Positions 1-7,744 of a DNA stretch of 64,000 nt are shown piece after piece (the stretch's first letter is position 1; every line of letters begins with the position of its first letter). Source of the stretch: JAODBJ01 sp963782465 (GTDB lineage Bacteria > Actinomycetota > Acidimicrobiia > IMCC26256 > PALSA-610); contig CAWAJR010000007.1 of NCBI GenBank assembly GCA_963782465.1, forward strand, positions 310,001 through 374,000, given 5' to 3'. The notes under the pieces are model-generated. The model made no database searches and was not told the DNA's origin. It saw only the letters and a list, made by a program, of their open reading frames with translations. Position numbers and translations under genes: made by a program.

Positions 1-56
1 AAGATGTTGCGCTCGCGGGCGAGATCGAATCGGTTGCATCCGCAGGAGGTGCGTGA

Positions 57-500
57 ATGCCGCTGTTCATCGCGTTGGGCGCGCTGGGCGTGTTGTTGCT
101 CTTCTTCTTCTGGGCGATGACCAAGGAGGAGCCGCCGGCGCCCGAAGATGTCGCGATCGCGTACGAGATGGCGTGGGACCGGCTCGACTTCTCGTTGATG
201 TTCGACGTGTGCGGTTCGGAGTTGCGAGAGGGGATGCGCCGCGACGGGTTCATCCAGATGAAGCGCAAGGCCTACGGCGATCACCCGGCGCATCGCATCG
301 GCGCGCAGATCGAGGTCGAGACGTCGGTGCTCGGCGACGACACCGCGCTCGTCATCACTCGGGTGTCGACCCCCGAGAGTTCGGTGCCCAACAGCTGGGT
401 TCGGAACAACGTGCTGTTGGAGAAGCGGGGCGGTTCCTGGGCCGTCGTCGGGTACAACCTCCGGCCCGAACCGGAGCCCGAGCGAAGCCCGAACAGCTGA
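57..500 (+). CDS. Small membrane-anchored protein, function unknown
   Basis: The product has 147 residues. A single hydrophobic segment at about residues 2-20 should anchor it by its N terminus. The rest looks like a small soluble alpha+beta domain with strands around residues 75-140, similar in size to NTF2/SnoaL-like folds, but I cannot assign a family and see no catalytic motif. The start is set by an AGGAGG at 44-49, seven bases before the ATG. It runs toward the convergent PPOX gene and ends ten bases before it, so no long terminator fits between them. That the gene is real is well supported; its role is unknown. Confidence 0.8.
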   Translation: MPLFIALGALGVLLLFFFWAMTKEEPPAPEDVAIAYEMAWDRLDFSLMFDVCGSELREGMRRDGFIQMKRKAYGDHPAHRIGAQIEVETSVLGDDTALVITRVSTPESSVPNSWVRNNVLLEKRGGSWAVVGYNLRPEPEPERSPNS

Positions 501-510
501 CCCGCGTTCC

Positions 511-921
511 TCAGCCGCCGGCGAACGACCAGCCGCTGATCCGGGCAACCTCGATCACGATCGCGGGACCGGCGGGCGTCGCGGCCGCGTATTGCTCGTA
601 CTTCGTGGCCAGCGCCCGTTCGTACGCGGCGGTCATCGGTTCGACGCGCGCGATGCCGTCTGCTCGCACCCACCACAGGTGTTGCCAGTCGTCGTCGTAG
701 TGGTCGACGAGCAGGCAAACCTGCGGGTTCGCCCGGATGTTGGCGAGCCGTCGCAATGCACGCGTCGATTTCGGTTTCGTGTCGTCGACCGCGGTGACGA
801 TCGTCGCGCCGAGGACCGCGAAGCACACCGGAACGATGTGCGGCGAGCCGCCGGCGCGTACTGAAGCGAGCCGTGCGACGCGAGCTTCGAGAAGATGCCG
901 CCGCGACGTTCGATCGTCCAT
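511..921 (-). CDS. PPOX-class split-barrel oxidoreductase, probably F420-dependent
   Basis: The 136-residue product resembles pyridoxamine 5'-phosphate oxidase-like split-barrel proteins, especially the actinobacterial class that uses F420 (the TIGR03668 type). Features seen are the N-terminal helix, a strand carrying SPHIVPVCFAV (residues about 26-36), a basic DDTKPKSTRALRRLANI phosphate-binding region (about 46-62), the DDWQHLWWVRADG strand (about 77-89) and a WSF ending. These proteins reduce or bind small electrophiles using F420 or FMN in the cytoplasm; the substrate is unknown. I chose the ATG at 921. An in-frame ATG at 960 would overlap the divergent mobA start, and the conserved domain begins only after 921. 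Longer versions of this frame run antisense through mobA and are not real. Confidence 0.8.
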   Translation of the reverse strand: MDDRTSRRHLLEARVARLASVRAGGSPHIVPVCFAVLGATIVTAVDDTKPKSTRALRRLANIRANPQVCLLVDHYDDDWQHLWWVRADGIARVEPMTAAYERALATKYEQYAAATPAGPAIVIEVARISGWSFAGG

Positions 922-958
922 CGGCAGGCATTGAACCAGCCGTGGGAGGATCGGGCGC

Positions 959-1516
959 ATGGTCGGCGGACTCCTGCTCACCGGCGGTTCGAGCCGCCGG
1001 CTCGGCACCGACAAGGCAACGCTCCCGTTTCGCGGCGAAACGCTCGCAGCGCGGGCGGCGCGGGTTCTCACCGTGGTGTGCGAAACGGTGGTCGAGGTCG
1101 GGCCGGGGGTCACCGCGCTGCCCGCGGTCCGCGAAACACCGCCCGGGTCGGGGCCGCTCGCGGCGATGGTCGCGGGCGCGAGCGCGCTCGGTACGGCCCC
1201 GTTCTTGCTGCTCGCGTGCGACATGCCGTTCGTCGAGGTCCCGCTGCTCGACTTCCTCGCGCGGTACCCGGGCGACGGTGCCGTCGTGCCGGTCGCCGGC
1301 GGGCGCCCGCAGTACACGTGCGCGCGTTACGGCACCGCGTCGGTCGTGGAGGCGCTCGGAGTGCTCCGAACCGGTCGGGGCGGCTTCAAAGACCTGCGCG
1401 GGAGCATCGAACCGATTCCGGAAGCCGAGTGGCGGCGCGTCGCCCCCGCGGATGCGTTCACCGACATCGACACGCCCGGCGATCTTGCCCGTTTCGGTTC
1501 GGAGCACCCCCGGTAG
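959..1516 (+). CDS. mobA: Molybdenum cofactor guanylyltransferase MobA
   Basis: The 185-residue product should transfer GMP from GTP to molybdopterin, giving the guanine dinucleotide form of the cofactor in the cytoplasm. The nucleotidyltransferase signature is present at the N terminus (LTGGSSRRLGTDKATL, residues about 7-22), followed by GPLAAMVAG near residue 65 and the metal-binding LLACDMPF near residue 84. The C-terminal FTDIDTPGDL is typical of MobA. The length is normal for the family. It heads an operon with fdhD (nine bases downstream) and a molybdopterin oxidoreductase, which must be the client enzyme. There is no convincing Shine-Dalgarno sequence, but the ATG lies immediately before the conserved glycine-rich loop. 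Confidence 0.92.
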   Translation: MVGGLLLTGGSSRRLGTDKATLPFRGETLAARAARVLTVVCETVVEVGPGVTALPAVRETPPGSGPLAAMVAGASALGTAPFLLLACDMPFVEVPLLDFLARYPGDGAVVPVAGGRPQYTCARYGTASVVEALGVLRTGRGGFKDLRGSIEPIPEAEWRRVAPADAFTDIDTPGDLARFGSEHPR

Positions 1517-1525
1517 CGTGGGCAG

Positions 1526-2374
1526 ATGACGTTCGACGCGACACCGGTGCGGCGGCCGACCACCGCTGCCCAGGTGGTCGCGGTCCACGACCGACGCGCC
1601 GATCGGCGTCCCGACCGGCTCGTGACCGAGGAGCCGATGGAGATCCGACTTCACGGGCCCGGGGAGGAGCCGGCCGCCGTCGCGATCACCATGCGTACTC
1701 CGGGCAACGACTTCGAGCTCGCGGTCGGGTTCTGTGCCACCGAAGGGTTGCTGGAGCGGCACGACGACCTCGCGTCGGCGGCGTACTGCCTCGCGGGCGA
1801 AGGTGAGCAGCAATTCAACATCGTCACCGTGAAGCGCCGTTCCCCGGCGGTCGGGTCGATCACACCGCGCAATTTCGTGGCCAACGCCGCGTGTGGTCTT
1901 TGCGGCAAGGCCGCCCTCGACGATGTCGAGCAGCGGGTCGCGCCAGTCGGCGCGGGGCCCGTCGTGCCTGCGTCGGTGCTCCTGTCGCTGCCCGGGCGGC
2001 TCGCCGAGCACCAGCAGGTGTTCGACGCGACCGGCGGGCTACATGCGGCGGCGCGGTTCTCGGCCGGCGGCACGCTCCTCGCATCGCGCGAAGACGTCGG
2101 TCGGCACAACGCGCTCGACAAGCTCATCGGCCACGCGTTCCTCGAAGACGCGCTGCCGCTCTCCGGCCAGATCGTGCTCGTCTCCGGCAGGGTGAGTTTC
2201 GAACTCGTGCAGAAGGCCGCGATCGCCGGTGTGCCCGTCCTGTGTGCGGTGTCGGCGCCGTCGAGCTTGGCGGTGCAGGCGGCCGAGCGGTTCGGTCAGA
2301 CGATCGTGGGCTTCCTGCGCGACGACCGGTTCAACGTCTACACGCATCCTGAGCGAGTCGGTACGGGCGCGTGA
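1526..2374 (+). CDS. fdhD: Formate dehydrogenase accessory sulfurtransferase FdhD
   Basis: The 282-residue product belongs to the FdhD family, which passes sulfur from a cysteine desulfurase to the bound molybdenum cofactor before it is inserted into formate dehydrogenase. The active CxxC pair is visible as ACGLCGKAALDD (cysteines near residues 123 and 126). It is preceded by the NDFELAVGF segment (near residue 62) and followed by the ASREDVGRHNALDKLIG block (near residue 190) and VSGRVSFELVQKA (near residue 218), all family hallmarks. The stop overlaps the GTG start of the oxidoreductase by four bases (GTGA), which implies translational coupling. It sits between mobA and its client enzyme, so the annotation is secure. 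Confidence 0.95.
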   Translation: MTFDATPVRRPTTAAQVVAVHDRRADRRPDRLVTEEPMEIRLHGPGEEPAAVAITMRTPGNDFELAVGFCATEGLLERHDDLASAAYCLAGEGEQQFNIVTVKRRSPAVGSITPRNFVANAACGLCGKAALDDVEQRVAPVGAGPVVPASVLLSLPGRLAEHQQVFDATGGLHAAARFSAGGTLLASREDVGRHNALDKLIGHAFLEDALPLSGQIVLVSGRVSFELVQKAAIAGVPVLCAVSAPSSLAVQAAERFGQTIVGFLRDDRFNVYTHPERVGTGA

Positions 2375-4656
2375 AGTTCGGCCGGCGCCGCCGCGCGACC
2401 AATCTCGTGAAGACACCGAAGCGCCTGCGGCGCGATCTGTGGGTCGGTTACGCGCCCTACGGCGCCGGTGCGACGAAGCCGAACGCCTACGCCGACATCG
2501 TTCGCACCATCTGGAGGAACCGTCGCAGCCTCCCGTACGCGTCGCGCATCCTGCGCAAAGGTGTGTGCGACGGCTGCGCGCTCGGGGTCGCGGGGTTCCA
2601 CGACTGGACGATGAGCGGCGTTCATCTCTGCGCGACTCGTCTGCAGTTGCTCGAAGTCAACACGATGGGCCCGATCGCGAGCGGCGCGCTCGACGACGTC
2701 GCGTCGCTGCGCCGCCTCCCCGGTCGCGAACTGCGCGAACTCGGTCGCCTGGCGTACCCGATGGTGCGCCATCGCGGCGACCGCGGGTTCCGGCGCATCG
2801 GTTGGGACGAAGCGCTGGCGCTCGTCGCGTCGCGTATCCGTGAAGCCGGGCCCGATCGCATCGGCGTCTATCTCACCGCGCGTGGCATCACGAACGAGTC
2901 GTACTACGCCGCCCAGAAGGCCGTCCGGTTCATCGGTTCGAACAACATCGACAACGCGGCGCGCGTGTGCCACGCGCCGTCGACGAGCGCCTTGAAGAAA
3001 GCGATCGGTGCCGCAGCCACCACCTGTTCGTACCGCGACGTTATCGAGAGCGACCTGGTGGTGTTGTTCGGTTCCGACGTCGCGAACGCGCAACCGGTGT
3101 TCATGAAGTACCTCTACCTTGCGCGCAAGCGGGGTACGAAGGTCGTCGTGGTCAACCCGTTCCGCGAGCCGGGGTTGGAGCGCTACTGGGTGCCGTCCAA
3201 CGTCGAGAGCGCGATGTTCGGCACGAAGATGGCCGACGAGTTCTTTGCCGTGCACACCGGCGGCGACATCGCGTTCATCAACGGCGTGCTCAAGTGCCTG
3301 CTCGCGATCGGAGGCGTCGACAAGGCCTTCGTCACCGATCACACGACGGGCTTCGACGCGTTGCTGGCTGAACTCGAAGAAGAATCCTTCACGACGCTCG
3401 AAGCGAGGTCGGGCGCGACACGGGCCGACATGCAACGCTTCGCGGAGCTGTACGCCGCGGCCGGCCGCGCGGTGCTCGTCTGGTCGATGGGGATCACCCA
3501 ACACGCGCACGGCACCGAGAATGTCGCCGCGGTCGTCAACCTCGGTCTCGCGCGCGGGAACGTCGGCCGCCCGGGCGCCGGGCTCATGCCGATCCGCGGG
3601 CACTCCGGTGTGCAGGGCGGCGCGGAGATGGGCGCGTACGCGACGGCGTTCCCCGGCGGTGTGGCCATCGACGCCGAGTCGGCCCGTGCGCTGGAAGAAC
3701 AATGGGGGTTCGCCGTTCCCGACCGGCCCGGCCTCGACGCCGCGGGCATGATCGACGCCGCCCGCCGGGGCGACCTCGACGTGCTCTACTCGAGCGGCGG
3801 GAACTTCCTCGACGTGTTGCCGCAACCGTCGGCCGTCGAGGTGACGCTCGCCCGCACGCCGCTGCGCGTGCACCAGGACATCTTCCTCTCGACGCAGATG
3901 TTGGTGGAACCCGGCGAGACCGTCGTGCTCCTCCCGGCCGCGACCCGCTACGAGCAGCGCGGCGGCGGTACGTCGACCACGACCGAGCGGCGCGTCGCGT
4001 TCAGCCCCGAGATCCCCGGCCCCCGGGTGGGTGAAGCCCGTGCCGAATGGGAGATCTTCCTCGACTTGGCGCGGCGCGTACACCCGGAGCGTGCTTCGCG
4101 GCTCGGCTGCGACGACGCAGCTGCGATACGCGCCGAGATCGCGCGTGTGGTGCCGGCGTACGCGGGCATCGAACGGTTGTCCCGAACCGGCGACCAGGTG
4201 CAATGGGGTGGCGAGCGGCTGTGCGACGGGTGGAAGTTCGGCACCGCCGACGGTCTCGCGCATTTCTCCGTATGCGTACCGCCCGAGCGTGACCTGCGCG
4301 ACGGGCGCTTCACACTCTCGACCCGACGCGGCAAGCAGTTCAATTCGATGGTATGGAACGCGAAGGACCCCCTCACCGGCGCCGGCCGTGACGCGCTGTT
4401 CATCGCCGAGCTCGACGCGCAGCGTCTCGGTGTGCACGAAGGCGAGCCGGTGCTCGTCCGTTCGTCGCACGGCGAGATGTGCGCGCGCATCCACATCGCG
4501 GCCATCCGGCCTGGCAACGTGCAAGCGTTCTTCCCGGAAGCGAACGTCGTGCTGCCGGCCGGGCGGCGCGACGCGTCGGGCGTGCCCGACTACAACGCGA
4601 TCGTCGAAGTTGTCCCTTCCCGCACCCTCCCGAAGCAGGAAGTCGCCCGCCCATGA
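2371..4656 (+). CDS. Molybdopterin oxidoreductase, FdhF/YdeP-type alpha subunit
   Basis: The 761-residue product is a cytoplasmic molybdopterin enzyme of the formate-dehydrogenase-like alpha subunit class. Near the N terminus are Cys66, Cys69 and Cys87 (VCDGCALG and GVHLCATR), probably the ligands of one iron-sulfur cluster. Next come the molybdopterin domain, with NAARVCHAPST near residue 200 (the cysteine is a plausible molybdenum ligand), and the dinucleotide-binding C-terminal domain (FTLSTRRGKQFNSMVW near residue 650). There is no Tat signal and no selenocysteine-type UGA. The GTG start overlaps fdhD, and mobA and fdhD lie upstream, which supports formate or a related substrate. Electrons could go to the NuoF-like protein at 9726-11203, but that pairing is inference. 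Without biochemistry, the YdeP-like branch of unknown substrate remains possible. Confidence 0.88.
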   Translation: MKFGRRRRATNLVKTPKRLRRDLWVGYAPYGAGATKPNAYADIVRTIWRNRRSLPYASRILRKGVCDGCALGVAGFHDWTMSGVHLCATRLQLLEVNTMGPIASGALDDVASLRRLPGRELRELGRLAYPMVRHRGDRGFRRIGWDEALALVASRIREAGPDRIGVYLTARGITNESYYAAQKAVRFIGSNNIDNAARVCHAPSTSALKKAIGAAATTCSYRDVIESDLVVLFGSDVANAQPVFMKYLYLARKRGTKVVVVNPFREPGLERYWVPSNVESAMFGTKMADEFFAVHTGGDIAFINGVLKCLLAIGGVDKAFVTDHTTGFDALLAELEEESFTTLEARSGATRADMQRFAELYAAAGRAVLVWSMGITQHAHGTENVAAVVNLGLARGNVGRPGAGLMPIRGHSGVQGGAEMGAYATAFPGGVAIDAESARALEEQWGFAVPDRPGLDAAGMIDAARRGDLDVLYSSGGNFLDVLPQPSAVEVTLARTPLRVHQDIFLSTQMLVEPGETVVLLPAATRYEQRGGGTSTTTERRVAFSPEIPGPRVGEARAEWEIFLDLARRVHPERASRLGCDDAAAIRAEIARVVPAYAGIERLSRTGDQVQWGGERLCDGWKFGTADGLAHFSVCVPPERDLRDGRFTLSTRRGKQFNSMVWNAKDPLTGAGRDALFIAELDAQRLGVHEGEPVLVRSSHGEMCARIHIAAIRPGNVQAFFPEANVVLPAGRRDASGVPDYNAIVEVVPSRTLPKQEVARP

Positions 4657-5402
4657 CCCCCGACGACATCCTCGACCTGTTCGAGGCGGCCGCGCGCGCC
4701 GTCTCCGACACCGTGTCGGCCATCCCGCGGGCCGACATCCGCGCGAAGACCGGCCGTCCCGGCCAGTACGCGCTCGACGTGCTCGCCGACCAGGCCGCGC
4801 TCGGGGTGCTGCGCCGCGCGCCGGTGCACGTCGTGAGCGAAGAGTCAGGGGAGAGTGGTGCTCCCGACGCCGACATCACGGTGGTGATCGACCCGGTCGA
4901 CGGTTCCACCAACTGCTCACGCGGGATCACCTACTGGGCGACATCGCTGTGCGCAGTCGACAAGAACGGCCCGCTGGCCGCGTTCGTCGTGAACCAGGCG
5001 AGCCGCGACTACATGACCGCCGTTCGCGGCGGCGGCGCGTACCGCAACGGTCAACGCGTGCAGGCGTCGAGACGGACGCGTGTCGAAGATTCGGTCGTCG
5101 CGCTCGCCGGCCTCCCGGCGCGCATCCTGCCGTGGCAGCAATTCCGGGCCCTCGGTTCGGCCGCGCTCGCCTTGTGCGACGTCGCGTGCGGGGGGATCGA
5201 CGGTTACGTCGACGGTGGCCAGTTCCACGCGCCGTGGGACTACCTCGGCGGCTACCTCATGTGCCTCGAGGCAGGCGCGACGGTGATCGACTGGGGTGGC
5301 CAACCGCTCGCGACCACTGCGCACCAGGCCCGGCGGCAACTGATCGCGGCGGGGACGCGTGAATTGCTCGACGCGCTGAAACCGGCGGCGGGGAAGCGGT
5401 GA
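4653..5402 (+). CDS. Inositol monophosphatase family protein (first of a pair)
   Basis: The 249-residue product is a magnesium-dependent, lithium-sensitive type phosphatase (the IMPase/FBPase/CysQ fold). Metal-binding motifs are visible: SEESGE near residue 67, IDPVDGSTNCSRG near residue 77 and APWDYLGGYL near residue 193. The central GGGAYRNGQRV block is also typical. The ATG overlaps the stop of the oxidoreductase (ATGA), and the stop overlaps the next phosphatase gene, so all three are probably translated from one mRNA. The true substrate (inositol phosphate, histidinol phosphate, PAP or a sugar phosphate) cannot be told from sequence. Its place in a molybdenum-enzyme operon is unexplained. 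Confidence 0.85.
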   Translation: MTPDDILDLFEAAARAVSDTVSAIPRADIRAKTGRPGQYALDVLADQAALGVLRRAPVHVVSEESGESGAPDADITVVIDPVDGSTNCSRGITYWATSLCAVDKNGPLAAFVVNQASRDYMTAVRGGGAYRNGQRVQASRRTRVEDSVVALAGLPARILPWQQFRALGSAALALCDVACGGIDGYVDGGQFHAPWDYLGGYLMCLEAGATVIDWGGQPLATTAHQARRQLIAAGTRELLDALKPAAGKR

Positions 5403-6208
5403 GCGAACTCGACCTGGTCGCCTTACGCGACGCGGCGGAACTTGCCGCGCTCGCCGGCGGGACGATCGTCGCCGACAACTTCGGCGCGGCCCGAGATGTT
5501 CGCGCCAAGGCGCCGGGCGACTGGGTGAGCGAGGTCGACATCAACAGCGAAGCCGCGATCCGCCGTGTCCTCACTCGCGAGACCGGCCTGCCCGTGTTCG
5601 GTGAGGAAGCAGGCGGCGAGCGCGCCGACCTCGGCTGGCTGGTCGACCCACTCGACGGCACATCGAACTTCCTGCACGGGCTCGAAGCGGTCGGGGTTTC
5701 GGTCGCGCTCGTCCGCGACGGCCAACCGATCGTCGGTGTGGTGCACGCCCCGCTGCTCACGCGTACCTACTGTGCGGTCCTCGGCGGGGGCGCGGCGCGC
5801 GACGGGAAACCGATCAGGACGAGCGGGCGCGACCCCGGGAGCGCGATCTGCGCGACGGGTTTCCCGTTCCGCAGCCACGAGGTGCTGCCGCAGTACCTGG
5901 CGATGTTCGGCGCCGCGCTGCGTCGCTTCGAAGACCTGCGCCGGATCGGGGGCGCGTCGCTCGACCTGTGCTGGACCGCCGAAGGGGTGTTCGACGGCTA
6001 CTTCGAGTTGAACCTCGGGCCGTGGGACGTCGCCGCCGGCGCGTTGATCGTGCGCGAAGCGGGCGGCGTGGTCACCGACTGGCACGGCGACGACCGCAAC
6101 TGGCTCGGCACCGGCAACATCCTTGCCGGGCCGCCGCCCGTGCACGCGACCCTGCGGGAACTCGCCGACGCCACCGGCAGCGCCGACGTTCCGGGCCGCC
6201 CCGGGTGA
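5399..6208 (+). CDS. Inositol monophosphatase family protein (second of a pair)
   Basis: The 269-residue product has all canonical IMPase signatures: FGEEAGGE near residue 65, WLVDPLDGTSNFLHG near residue 82 and GPWDVAAGALIVREAGG near residue 207. It is more canonical than its neighbour, in which the TNF part of the core motif is changed, so this one is the better candidate for a true inositol-1-phosphatase or 3'(2'),5'-bisphosphate nucleotidase. The GTG start overlaps the upstream stop (GTGA). It is the last gene of the molybdenum operon. The next 540 bases hold the whiB7 promoter and leader and no other convincing long gene. Confidence 0.87.
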   Translation: MSELDLVALRDAAELAALAGGTIVADNFGAARDVRAKAPGDWVSEVDINSEAAIRRVLTRETGLPVFGEEAGGERADLGWLVDPLDGTSNFLHGLEAVGVSVALVRDGQPIVGVVHAPLLTRTYCAVLGGGAARDGKPIRTSGRDPGSAICATGFPFRSHEVLPQYLAMFGAALRRFEDLRRIGGASLDLCWTAEGVFDGYFELNLGPWDVAAGALIVREAGGVVTDWHGDDRNWLGTGNILAGPPPVHATLRELADATGSADVPGRPG

Positions 6209-6281
6209 CGCCGGAACGGCCCCGACGTGCGTCGCGAGACCGGAAATCGTCCGGGGCAGCGACGCACCACCGGAAATTCGG

Positions 6282-6310
6282 TTGACCCGATTTCCCTGGC
6301 GTGATCTGAT
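6282..6310 (+). promoter_or_regulatory. Candidate promoter of the whiB7-like gene
   Basis: A TTGACC hexamer at 6282-6287, a 17-base spacer and TCTGAT at 6305-6310 form a plausible housekeeping-type promoter. An unusually AT-rich patch (GGAAATTCGG, 6272-6281) lies directly against the -35 element. In known whiB7 promoters an AT-rich element touching the -35 box is where the AT-hook of WhiB7 binds for autoactivation. This site would place transcription start near 6318, giving a leader of about 430 bases. The assignment rests on pattern and position only. Confidence 0.5.
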
Positions 6311-6419
6311 CTTCTCTCCGGAACTCCCGCCGCGAGGCGCGAGCCGTGGCCCACAGCAGTACGAACCACCGCAGTACGAACCACCGACACGACCGAACGA
6401 CACGAGGGATCGGCGAGGG

Positions 6420-6593
6420 ATGACGACGAGCTACGCGAACCAAGCCATGGGCATGGTCCACGCGAACGCCGTCGCGCGCCTCACGCTCCACGTGTGCGCC
6501 GCCCCGGCAGGACAGTGGTCGCCGATTCCGGCATTTTCGACCACCGACCGTAAGCCCGAAAGGCTCCGGCGGACCCCGGTATGCACGACGTAG
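6420..6593 (+). CDS. Candidate leader peptide (uORF) upstream of whiB7
   Basis: This is a 57-codon open frame starting at an ATG preceded by GAGGG (6414-6418 region) and ending at a TAG 27 bases before the intrinsic terminator at 6621. The peptide resembles nothing I recognise. whiB7 genes in other actinobacteria are controlled by translation of an upstream ORF, whose stalled or absent ribosomes prevent terminator formation. A frame in this place is what that model needs. A segment inside it, GCCCCGGC (6501-6508), can pair with GTCGGGGC (6625-6632) in the 5' arm of the terminator, giving a possible antiterminator. A shorter in-frame start (ATG codons near 6447-6453) is also possible. Confidence 0.4.
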   Translation: MTTSYANQAMGMVHANAVARLTLHVCAAPAGQWSPIPAFSTTDRKPERLRRTPVCTT

Positions 6594-6620
6594 CCCACCA
6601 GCTACAGAGTGACTTCACCA

Positions 6621-6654
6621 GGCCGTCGGGGCAGACCCGGCGGCCTTTTTGTTT
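6621..6654 (+). terminator. Intrinsic terminator/attenuator in the whiB7 leader
   Basis: GGCCGTCGGG (6621-6630) pairs with CCCGGCGGCC (6636-6645) through ten base pairs including one G-U, closing a five-base GCAGA loop. TTTTTGTTT follows at once. This is the best intrinsic terminator in the window. It lies upstream of whiB7 (ATG at 6747) and not downstream of a gene, so it is more likely a conditional attenuator than a plain terminator. Confidence 0.85.
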
Positions 6655-6746
6655 GCCCGATGACCCCCTTGCCAATCGAGCTACGAGACCGCAAATCGAC
6701 GCAACCGACACGAAACGTACAGAGCTACAACGGGGAGACACCGGCG

Positions 6747-7085
6747 ATGTTCGCCATCCAAGCGCTGATCAAGGAAGCCGAGGAATTCGAAGAGATACAG
6801 GAGCCTGACTGGCAGGCTCTGGCGCGCTGCAACGACGGCACCGGCTCGATGGTGGAGCTGTTCTTCTCGGAACAGCTCGACGACATCGCGGCCGCGAAGT
6901 CGTTCTGCCAGGAGTGCGACGTCAAGGACGACTGCCTGGCCGCGGCGCTCGACCGGCGCGAGCCGTGGGGGGTGTGGGGTGGCGAATTGTTCGTGAACGG
7001 CAAGGTCGTCGCCCAGAAGCGCAAGCGCGGTCGCCCGCCGAAGGTTCGTCCCGAGGCGGAACAGCCCGAAGCCCAGTCGGCGTAA
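6747..7085 (+). CDS. whiB7: WhiB7-like iron-sulfur transcriptional regulator
   Basis: The 112-residue product carries the four WhiB cysteines: one in ARCNDG near residue 28, then FCQECDVKDDC as CxxCx5C near residues 53-61. They are followed by EPWGVWGGE, the WhiB7-type turn, and a C-terminal AT-hook KRKRGRPPK (near residue 93). The AT-hook separates WhiB7 from other Wbl proteins. WhiB7 binds the sigma-A region 4 of RNA polymerase and activates intrinsic antibiotic-resistance genes when translation is inhibited. The start is supported by GGGGAG at 6732-6737. The leader holds a candidate uORF and an attenuator, as for characterised whiB7 genes. No known resistance target is adjacent. Confidence 0.9.
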   Translation: MFAIQALIKEAEEFEEIQEPDWQALARCNDGTGSMVELFFSEQLDDIAAAKSFCQECDVKDDCLAAALDRREPWGVWGGELFVNGKVVAQKRKRGRPPKVRPEAEQPEAQSA

Positions 7086-7175
7086 GCGGCGAGCCTGCGA
7101 GCGCGACGGGGCGCAAGCGGCGAGCCTGCGAGCGCGACGGGGCGCAAGCGGCGAGCCTGCGAGCGCGACGGGGCG
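7084..7175. repeat. Three tandem copies of a 31-base GC-rich unit
   Basis: Copies at 7084-7114, 7115-7145 and 7146-7175 are identical except that the last ends one base short. The unit begins AAGCGGCGAGCCTGCG and ends GACGGGGCGC. The first copy starts inside the TAA stop of whiB7, so the array forms the start of its 3' UTR. Each copy contains GCCTGCGAGC-type internal symmetry but no strong hairpin. It does not look like CRISPR, because there are no spacers. Confidence 0.9.
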
Positions 7176-7203
7176 ACATTTCCCGGGCCGGGGCAACGAG
7201 GTG

Positions 7204-7229
7204 AGCGGCAGTTTCCCCCCACTGCCGCT
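7204..7229. terminator. Hairpin downstream of whiB7 repeats
   Basis: AGCGGCAGT (7204-7212) and ACTGCCGCT (7221-7229) form a perfect nine-base-pair stem around a TTCCCCCC loop. There is no long T run after it, so it may be a weak or Rho-assisted end of the whiB7 transcript. It also lies just before the DUF523 gene and could affect that start. Confidence 0.45.
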
Positions 7230-7275
7230 TGCCAGCGAGCCCCGGCCTGGGCGTTTCTTCGGGCAAGATCTGGTC

Positions 7276-7738
7276 GTGACCGACGAACGGCCGGCGTTGC
7301 TCGTCTCGGCGTGCCTGCTCGGGACGTGCTGCAACCATCAAGGCTCACATTCGCTGCGCCCCGCAGTCGAAGTACTACGTGCCGGCTACCGGCTCGTGCC
7401 GATCTGCCCGGAAGTTGTCGGCGGGTTACCCACACCGAGGGCGGCCGCCGAGATCACCGGCGGGAACGGTGCCGACGTCCTCGCCGGCCGCGGCACGGGT
7501 CGTCACCGGTGCCGGCGAAGATGTCACCGACGAGTACCGACGCGGTGCCGCAGCCGCGGTCGAACTCGCGGCCGCCGTCGATGCCCGCCGCGCGGTGTTG
7601 AAGGCGCGCAGCCCGTCGTGCGGCGCGAACGCGATCTACGACGGCACGTTCACCCGCTCGCTCACCGGCGGCGCCGGCGTCACCGCCGCCGCGCTGCGCG
7701 CCGCCGGGGTCGAAGTCGTCTCCGAAGAAGACTGCTGA
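7276..7738 (+). pseudogene. DUF523 family protein, reading frame interrupted by one extra base
   Basis: The product belongs to the DUF523 family (about 150 residues, function unknown). The first frame, from a GTG at 7276, gives LVSACLLGTCCN, ICPEVVGGLPTPRAAAEITG and GNGADVLAG. The family then continues in the +1 frame as ARVVTGAGEDVTDEY, VLKARSPSCGANAIYDGTF and GVTAAALRAAGVEV up to the TGA at 7738. Dropping one base in the GGCCGCGGC stretch near 7487-7493 restores a complete family member. All conserved cysteines are present on both sides of the break, so a sequencing or assembly insertion is more likely than decay. The start is uncertain: a GTG at 7201 is in frame but lies in the hairpin region. 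Confidence 0.8.
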
Positions 7739-7744
7739 CCACGT

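Noticed and set aside
281..2011. A 576-codon open frame on the minus strand
   Set aside because: It runs antisense through mobA and fdhD, is arginine rich and has no family match. It is a GC-rich shadow frame.
2338..4524. A 728-codon minus-strand frame
   Set aside because: It is the antisense of the molybdopterin oxidoreductase, which has full motifs on the plus strand.
7084..7175. Possible CRISPR array
   Set aside because: The copies are head to tail with no spacers, and no cas genes are near.
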